Below are positions 1 to 3,604 of a DNA stretch of 6,747 nucleotides, one piece after another. Under the pieces are notes generated by a model, which was given only the letters and a program-made list of their open reading frames with translations, made no database searches and had not been told where the DNA came from. Numbering within the stretch: the first letter of the stretch is position 1; each line of letters begins with the position of its first letter. The DNA comes from an uncultured Clostridia bacterium. Its GTDB lineage: Bacteria; Bacillota; Clostridia; Christensenellales; Borkfalkiaceae. The position numbers were made by a program, and so were the translations under genes. The DNA lies in contig CALGVF010000193.1 in NCBI GenBank assembly GCA_937920115.1, forward strand, positions 1-6,747. The letters run 5' to 3'.

Positions 1-27
1 CAAAAGGTCGTAAACGAATAAAAATCA

Positions 28-105
28 ATGTATAAAATCGGGAAACCCATCTCAAAAAAGGACGACTATTTTTCTTTATTACCCGATAATCCGAACGAAC
101 TATGA
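28..105 (+). CDS. possible 25-codon ORF upstream of the HTH gene
   Basis: An ATG at 28 opens a 25-codon frame (begins MYKIGKPISKKDDYF, ends NPNEL) that stops at TGA 103-105. It overlaps the ATG at 102 of the HTH reading frame in an ATGA arrangement, as in translationally coupled pairs. There is no good SD site before it, and the same frame has a stop at 19-21 after six codons (QKVVNE), which may be the end of an earlier gene beyond the window. I do not recognise the peptide. It could be a real leader peptide, the start of a gene broken by a frameshift, or chance. Confidence 0.22.
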   Translation: MYKIGKPISKKDDYFSLLPDNPNEL

Positions 106-107
106 GG
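104..107 (+). promoter_or_regulatory. ribosome binding site that favours the HTH start at 114
   Basis: GAGG at 104-107 sits 6 bases before the ATG at 114. The in-frame upstream ATG at 102 has no SD match in front of it. This favours 114 as the start and gives a protein beginning MKFSEQ, the kind of beginning usual for this small HTH family. Confidence 0.5.
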
Positions 108-113
108 TTTAAA

Positions 114-317
114 ATGAAATTTTCCGAACAAGTAAAATATGCGAGAATGAAACTTCTTTTAACGCAGGAGGCATTGGCAAAGGAACTTGGCGTATCCTAC
201 GCTACAATTTGCCGTTGGGAAAAGGATAACCGCGAACCGCAAATTGTTTCGCAAGGCAAATTCTACGCTTTTTGCGAAAGTAAAGGAATTACGTTTGAAG
301 AGCAAATCGAAAAATAA
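114..317 (+). CDS. small XRE-family helix-turn-helix DNA-binding protein
   Basis: This 67-residue protein is almost entirely one Cro/C1-type (XRE) helix-turn-helix domain. The motif spans about residues 16-36: TQEALAKELGVSYATICRWE, with Q18 at the start of the first helix, the Gly of the turn at 26, and the recognition helix ending at W35-E36. A helical tail (FYAFCESKGITF) closes the fold. No enzymatic or dimerisation domain follows, so it is probably a DNA-binding transcriptional regulator. It lies 58 bases upstream of the Fic gene on the same strand with no clear terminator or promoter between, so co-transcription is likely. By position it may repress its own operon, as HTH proteins beside toxin genes often do; that is inference. 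An alternative start at 102 would add MRFK. Confidence 0.85.
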   Translation: MKFSEQVKYARMKLLLTQEALAKELGVSYATICRWEKDNREPQIVSQGKFYAFCESKGITFEEQIEK

Positions 318-364
318 TTGCTAAAAAAAACTGGTGCTTGTGGCTTTATAGTCAATGTAAATGT

Positions 365-370
365 AAGGGG
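365..370 (+). promoter_or_regulatory. ribosome binding site of the Fic gene
   Basis: AAGGGG lies 5 bases before the ATG at 376, a strong SD match at ideal spacing. It fixes the start of the Fic gene and argues that the N-terminal Bro-N-like region is truly translated as part of it. Confidence 0.7.
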
Positions 371-375
371 ATTGT

Positions 376-1248
376 ATGAAAATATCAATCAGATTTTTTA
401 ACGATAAAGAAGTGCGCGCCGCTTGGAACGAGGAAAACAACAAGTGGTATTTCAGTGTTCTTGATATTATCGGGGCAATCAGAAATGAAGATAATTACGA
501 AAAATGCCGTAACTATTGGAAATACCTGAAAGCCAAACTGAAAAAAGAAAACAGCGAGTTGGTTAGTGCCACTACCCAACTGAAATTAACCGCTGCCGAC
601 GGGAAAAAGTATATGGCTGACGCGTTGGATTCCGACGGCGTTATTAAACTTGCCGCGGAGTTTCCAAGCAAGGTCGGCGCAGAGTTTATCAGTTGGTTTA
701 CGCAGTCGGACGATACGATTGATGGAAAAAGCAAACAAAAAGCATACGCTTTGTTTGATAGTTCTTTTATAGATGCCATCGAAGTCGGAACAGTCAAAGG
801 CTTACAACAAATTCACGCTTATTTATTCGGCGGGTTATATGATTTTGCCGGGCAAATCCGCACGCTTAATATTGCAAAAGGCGGCTTTGCGTTTGCTCCC
901 GCTATGTTTTTACAGGATAATTTACGGTTGATCGAAAAAATGCCCGAAGATACGCTTGAAAACATAGTAAAAAAGTACGTTGAAATGAACGTTGCTCATC
1001 CGTTTATGGAAGGAAATGGTCGAAGTACTCGTATTTGGTTGGATTTGATTCTGAAAAAGAATCTTAAAAAATGCACCGATTGGAGCAAAATCGATAAGAA
1101 GGAATATCTTACGGCAATGCAAGAAAGCCCCGTAGATTCATCGCATATTTACGAACTTATAAAAGGCGCATTGACCGACGATGTAAATAATCGCGAAATC
1201 TTTATGAAAGGAATCGACTACTCTTATTATTACGAGCAAGTTGATTGA
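376..1248 (+). CDS. fic: Fic-family AMP transferase with N-terminal Bro-N-like domain, class III type
   Basis: This 290-residue protein has two parts. Residues 1-111 resemble the Bro-N domain of phage antirepressors (RFFNDKEVRAAW, WYFSVLDIIGAI, LDSDGVIKLAAEFPSK). Residues about 116-290 are a Fic domain. The catalytic motif is complete at 208-219 (HPFMEGNGRSTR): base H208, acidic E212, the GNG anion loop, and R216 and R219. From recall it is close along its length to the 191-residue Neisseria meningitidis Fic protein (GLQQIH.YLFGGLYDFAGQIR; KKYVEMN.AHPF; GNGRSTRIWLDL; TDDV.NREI). That protein is a class III Fic that AMPylates DNA gyrase and is held off by a C-terminal helix. The same helix is present here: S283-YYY-E287-Q288 fits [S/T]xxxE[G/N] except that Q replaces the last residue. 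Expected activity is transfer of AMP from ATP to a target hydroxyl in the cytoplasm; gyrase as target is inference. The Bro-N fusion may add DNA binding. Confidence 0.93.
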   Translation: MKISIRFFNDKEVRAAWNEENNKWYFSVLDIIGAIRNEDNYEKCRNYWKYLKAKLKKENSELVSATTQLKLTAADGKKYMADALDSDGVIKLAAEFPSKVGAEFISWFTQSDDTIDGKSKQKAYALFDSSFIDAIEVGTVKGLQQIHAYLFGGLYDFAGQIRTLNIAKGGFAFAPAMFLQDNLRLIEKMPEDTLENIVKKYVEMNVAHPFMEGNGRSTRIWLDLILKKNLKKCTDWSKIDKKEYLTAMQESPVDSSHIYELIKGALTDDVNNREIFMKGIDYSYYYEQVD

Positions 1249-1308
1249 TTTATTTTTAGAGTTTTACGATATGTAAACATTAGAAAGGAACATTTTAGGG
1301 AAAAAGTT

Positions 1309-1383
1309 ATGGTAGGGTGTTGGATAATATTTGCCGTATTTCTATTTTTTATCCCAGTTGGATTTGGCTTGCAAAAATCTTGA
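1309..1383 (+). CDS. possible 24-residue single-span hydrophobic peptide
   Basis: An ATG at 1309 opens 24 codons ending at TGA 1381-1383. An SD-like AGGG at 1297-1300 lies 8 bases upstream. The product is strongly hydrophobic: residues about 4-20 (CWIIFAVFLFFIPVGFG) could form one membrane span, and it ends in LQKS. Size and composition resemble small membrane peptides, including type I toxin-like peptides, but I recognise no family. It could equally be a chance frame in AT-rich DNA or the remnant of a longer membrane protein. It overlaps, in another frame, the upstream extension of the 77-residue gene, which argues that extension is not translated. Confidence 0.3.
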   Translation: MVGCWIIFAVFLFFIPVGFGLQKS

Positions 1384-1412
1384 AGATATTAAAATTTTTA
1401 AATAAATATAAG

Positions 1413-1418
1413 AAGGAG
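1413..1418 (+). promoter_or_regulatory. ribosome binding site that sets the start at 1425
   Basis: AAGGAG at 1413-1418 lies 6 bases before the ATG at 1425. The frame is open upstream to an ATG at 1317, but that start lacks such a site and would add 36 unusual hydrophobic and basic residues. The real start is therefore 1425. Confidence 0.75.
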
Positions 1419-1424
1419 TTAAAA

Positions 1425-1658
1425 ATGGGGAAAGTATATGAGTTTGTTGAAGAAATTGATAAAAGTATTTCCACAATTCGTGGGGTGTTACAGTGTTCAA
1501 ACATTTCCATGAATGAACAAAAAGTGCAGAATGGAATTAAATATATTTGCTCAAATGGCGCAACCTTTGCTAGAATACTACTCGATTTTGTAAACGGCGG
1601 AGGTAATATCGACGCGCTTACGCCCGAAAACGTATTCGGGAAGAAGGAGATAAAATGA
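1425..1658 (+). CDS. unrecognised 77-residue protein, translationally coupled to the recombinase
   Basis: I do not recognise this 77-residue protein. It begins MGKVYEFVEEIDKSIS and ends FGKKEIK. It looks soluble and mostly helical, with an acidic first 15 residues, two cysteines (C24 and C42) that do not form a metal motif, a hydrophobic helix ARILLDFV at 49-56, and a Gly-rich turn (NGGGN). There is no clear helix-turn-helix. Its stop codon overlaps the recombinase start by 4 bases (ATGA at 1655-1658), so the two are very probably made together. Small proteins coded beside serine recombinases can be recombination directionality factors or regulators. That role would fit the position but nothing in the sequence proves it. 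Confidence 0.8.
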   Translation: MGKVYEFVEEIDKSISTIRGVLQCSNISMNEQKVQNGIKYICSNGATFARILLDFVNGGGNIDALTPENVFGKKEIK

Positions 1659-3217
1659 AAAAAAGAGTCGTTATATATGCAAGATTCAGTTCGCATAGTC
1701 AGACCGAACAGTCAATCGAAGGACAACTTCGCGAATGTTACGACTTTGCCCGTCGCAACGATTATCTCGTGATAGCCGAATACATAGACCGTGCGCTTAC
1801 GGGAACGACGGACAAACGCCCCGAATTTTTAAGAATGATCGAGGACAGTAAAAAGAAAAATTTCGATTACGTTCTCGTTTATCAGTTGGACCGGTTTGCC
1901 CGCAACCGTTACGACAGCGCAAATTACAAGGCAAAATTAAAGAAAAACGGCGTTCGCGTGCTATCGGCAAAAGAAAACATCACCGAAGACGCCAGCGGCA
2001 TTCTGGTAGAAGGTATGCTTGAAAGTATGGCGGAATATTATTCCGCCGAACTCTCGCAAAAAGTCCGTCGCGGCGTAAAAGAAAGCCTGTTGAAAGGTCA
2101 TTTTGTCGGCGGTTACGGTCTGTTCGGTTACGACATCGTGGATAAAAAGTGGACGATAAACGCTTACGAAGCCGATATCGTTCGCGATATGTTTACAAGG
2201 TACAAAAACGGCGAGAAAGTAAAGGAAATCATAGATCGACTTAATGCGCAAGGCATTAAGACAAAAGCCGGTTCGCCGTTCAATATGAACAGTTTTGCGA
2301 GAATTATCCGCAACGAAAAATACATAGGCGTTTATAATTCTCACGGCGTTATTTACGAAAACGTAATTCCGCCGATCGTTGATGAAAAGTTATTTTTCGA
2401 TTGTAACGCAATAATGGACGAACACAAGCACAAACCGAGAGCAACCAAGAGCGGAAAGCCGTATATTTTAAGCGGAAAATTATTTTGCGGATACTGCGGC
2501 AATTTGATGACCGCCGAGACGGGAACAAGTCAGACAGGTAAACTTCACCACTATTATAAATGTTTTGGACGTAAGAAAAACAAACACCGTTGCAATAAGA
2601 AAAGTTACAGGCAACAGGAACTGGAAGATTTGGTTTTCAAAACAACGATTGATTACGTTTTACAGCCGCAGGTGATACAAGCCGTTGCCGAACAGGTCGT
2701 AACGAAATTCAATTCCGAAATAACGAAAACGTCAACGCTTGAAAATCTCGAAAACGAACTGAAAGCCAAAGAAAAGGCGACAAATTCGCTTTTATCCGCC
2801 ATAGAACAAGGTTTAATCACGAAATCTGCCAAAGACAGACTGATTGCTCTCGAAACGCAAAAGGACGAATTAGAAGCGAAAATATCGCTTGAAAAAGCGA
2901 AGCAGATAAAACCGCTCGAAGTAGACAAAGTAAAGGCATTCCTGAATTTCTTTGTCCATAGAAAATACGAAAACGACCAAGAAAAAAACGAGTTTTTCAA
3001 CTCATTTATAAATCGCATCGTATTATACGACGATAGGATTCTGATTTTCTATAACACCGATACAAATCACCCGGCGGCGATAACAAGAAAGGATACCGAC
3101 GATTTGCTTGCTGGTATAGGCGAAAAAATCGAAAAAAAGAGCAAAACAACCGCCAAAAACGAGAAAAACTCGCTTGAACCTCAAAAGTTCAAACGAGTTT
3201 CACTTGGCGGAGGCTGA
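1655..3217 (+). CDS. large serine recombinase (site-specific integrase)
   Basis: This 520-residue protein has the standard order of a large serine recombinase. The N-terminal resolvase catalytic domain (about 3-145) has YARFSS with R10 and the likely nucleophile S12, then TEQSIEGQ, and the YQLDRFARN motif at 76-84. The long helix follows (GMLESMAEYYSAELSQKVRRG, about 120-140), then the Recombinase domain (about 150-260: GYGLFGYDI, IIRNEKYIGVYNSHG). A zinc ribbon has C278-x2-C281 and C303-x9-C313. A coiled coil covers about 361-417, and the tail is basic. It would cut and rejoin element and chromosomal att sites through a Ser-DNA intermediate. An AAGGAG SD at 1644-1649 precedes the ATG by 5 bases. 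The last codons, GGC GGA GGC TGA (3206-3217), lie inside the tRNA-Ser gene on the opposite strand, so the C-terminal three glycines are written in tRNA sequence. The protein looks full length and intact. Confidence 0.96.
   Translation: MKKRVVIYARFSSHSQTEQSIEGQLRECYDFARRNDYLVIAEYIDRALTGTTDKRPEFLRMIEDSKKKNFDYVLVYQLDRFARNRYDSANYKAKLKKNGVRVLSAKENITEDASGILVEGMLESMAEYYSAELSQKVRRGVKESLLKGHFVGGYGLFGYDIVDKKWTINAYEADIVRDMFTRYKNGEKVKEIIDRLNAQGIKTKAGSPFNMNSFARIIRNEKYIGVYNSHGVIYENVIPPIVDEKLFFDCNAIMDEHKHKPRATKSGKPYILSGKLFCGYCGNLMTAETGTSQTGKLHHYYKCFGRKKNKHRCNKKSYRQQELEDLVFKTTIDYVLQPQVIQAVAEQVVTKFNSEITKTSTLENLENELKAKEKATNSLLSAIEQGLITKSAKDRLIALETQKDELEAKISLEKAKQIKPLEVDKVKAFLNFFVHRKYENDQEKNEFFNSFINRIVLYDDRILIFYNTDTNHPAAITRKDTDDLLAGIGEKIEKKSKTTAKNEKNSLEPQKFKRVSLGGG
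3155..3200 (-). terminator. probable intrinsic terminator of tRNA-Ser, inside the recombinase coding sequence
   Basis: Two 14-base arms at 3166-3179 and 3187-3200 form an inverted repeat around a 7-base loop (3180-3186). Thirteen of 14 positions pair. The one exception is C opposite A on the plus strand, which becomes a G-U wobble on the minus strand, so the stem is continuous only in a leftward transcript. On that strand the stem is followed by a T-rich run (TTTTTCTCGTTTTT, down to 3155). It begins 4 bases after the CCA of tRNA-Ser. This geometry fits a rho-independent terminator for the tRNA. The alternative is a recombinase-binding palindrome in the att site. Confidence 0.7.
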
Positions 3218-3235
3218 GGGATTCGAACCCCCGTG
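3203..3235. other. putative attachment-site junction of the element in tRNA-Ser
   Basis: The recombinase reading frame passes directly into the 3' end of tRNA-Ser (CCA at 3205-3207, acceptor strand at 3209-3215, T arm beyond). The crossover probably lies at or near the tRNA 3' end, leaving a complete tRNA on this side. The exact core cannot be placed without the other end of the element or an empty site. Serine integrases need only a very short identical core, so the shared sequence could be only a few bases. Confidence 0.45.
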
Positions 3236-3292
3236 GGTTTTGCCCAAACGGTTTTCAAGACCGCCTCGTTATGACCGCTTCGATAAGCCTCC
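3205..3292 (-). tRNA. tRNA-Ser(UGA), complete, CCA encoded
   Basis: Read on the minus strand, the gene folds as a full class II cloverleaf. The acceptor stem GGAGGCT (3292-3286) pairs perfectly with AGCCTCC (3215-3209), with discriminator G at 3208 and genomic CCA at 3207-3205. The D arm has a TCG/CGA stem with GG in its loop. The anticodon stem GCGGT/ACCGT encloses the loop CTTGAAA, giving anticodon TGA (plus-strand 3255-3257). The long variable arm TGGG-CAAAA-CCCA is typical of serine tRNAs. The T arm is GGGGG-TTCGAAT-CCCTC. It reads UCA and other UCN codons. It converges with the recombinase gene and overlaps it by 13 bases. Confidence 0.96.
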
Positions 3293-3401
3293 GTCTATTC
3301 AATTTACCCGCTTTTCCGTTTCATAGCAAAATTTAATCTTTCGCTTTTTTTCGGCAGGGGCACTATCCGTCGCCTCTAAGCAACGCTCACTTTCCTTCGA
3401 C
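3293..3401 (-). other. unusually long 5' leader of tRNA-Ser with a GC-rich block
   Basis: About 110 bases separate the predicted start of the tRNA transcript from the mature 5' end. Within it, about 3351-3400 is notably GC-richer than the flanking AT-rich spacer. It contains a small hairpin on the minus strand (CGTTGC-TTAGAG-GCGACG, within 3368-3386) that pairs fully only with a G-U on that strand. I found no second tRNA or known RNA in it. It may be a processed leader, the relic of another small RNA, or unstructured DNA. Confidence 0.35.
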
Positions 3402-3407
3402 TAAGCC

Positions 3408-3436
3408 ATTATATATTATTTTTTCGTAAAAATCAA
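3408..3436 (-). promoter_or_regulatory. sigma-A-type promoter for tRNA-Ser
   Basis: On the minus strand TTGATT (plus 3431-3436) and a perfect TATAAT (plus 3408-3413) are separated by exactly 17 bases, within an AT-rich spacer. It faces the tRNA and lies about 115 bases upstream of the mature 5' end. No other comparable promoter lies closer to the tRNA. Confidence 0.72.
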
Positions 3437-3484
3437 CTGTTTTTTTCTGAAAATATTTGTTTTCCGAATTTTTCCGTTTTTCGA

Positions 3485-3513
3485 TTGTTTTTATCGCTCG
3501 TTTGTGTTAAAAT
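3485..3513 (+). promoter_or_regulatory. sigma-A-type promoter for the YfhO-family gene
   Basis: TTGTTT at 3485-3490 and TAAAAT at 3508-3513 are spaced by 17 bases and point towards the long membrane-protein gene. The implied 5' leader is about 85 bases. With the tRNA promoter it forms a divergent, back-to-back pair separated by about 50 bases of AT-rich DNA. Confidence 0.55.
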
Positions 3514-3604
3514 GTAATCGGAAAATAATTATGTCGGTGTGTTTTCGTCTCTCGGCGTTTTTTAACCCTTTGAACGCATTCGCCGACGATAAGGTTATTT
3601 TATT

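Larger units (their letters stand above)
1249..1424 (+). other. AT-rich spacer between the Fic gene and the recombinase module
   Basis: This 176-base stretch is clearly richer in A and T than the flanking genes. Apart from a possible hydrophobic micro-ORF (1309-1383) it holds no recognisable gene. I see no strong intrinsic terminator after the Fic stop. There are only weak promoter-like hexamers, such as TTGATT at 1241-1246 with TACGAT at 1265-1270 at 18-base spacing, so I do not call a promoter. Confidence 0.45.
1..3217 (+). mobile_element. right-hand part of an integrated element with a large serine recombinase, abutting tRNA-Ser
   Basis: All genes from the left edge to 3217 run rightward and end with a large serine recombinase whose stop codon lies inside a tRNA-Ser gene on the other strand. 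An integrase gene abutting the 3' end of a tRNA is the classic sign of an element end. The cargo visible here is an XRE-type regulator, a Bro-N/Fic protein, an unrecognised 77-residue protein and perhaps a hydrophobic peptide. The left boundary is not in the window: I found no second copy of the tRNA 3' segment in bases 1-3200. No conjugation, capsid or replication gene is visible, so whether it is an integrative mobilizable element, a prophage remnant or a small genomic island is open. The left edge at base 1 is the window limit, not a real boundary. Confidence 0.6.

Noticed and set aside
102..113. HTH protein starting at ATG 102
   Set aside because: No SD match precedes it, whereas GAGG is well placed for ATG 114. 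Kept only as an alternative because of the ATGA overlap with the small upstream frame.
1317..1424. Upstream extension of the 77-residue gene to the ATG at 1317
   Set aside because: No matching SD site at 1317, odd hydrophobic and basic composition, and a perfect AAGGAG 6 bases before the ATG at 1425.
1961..2344. Minus-strand 127-codon frame opposite the recombinase
   Set aside because: It lies entirely opposite conserved catalytic and Recombinase-domain coding sequence and resembles nothing known.
3166..3200. Rightward terminator for the recombinase gene
   Set aside because: On the plus strand the hairpin has a C-A mismatch, lies before the stop codon and is followed by CACTTGGCGG rather than a T run.
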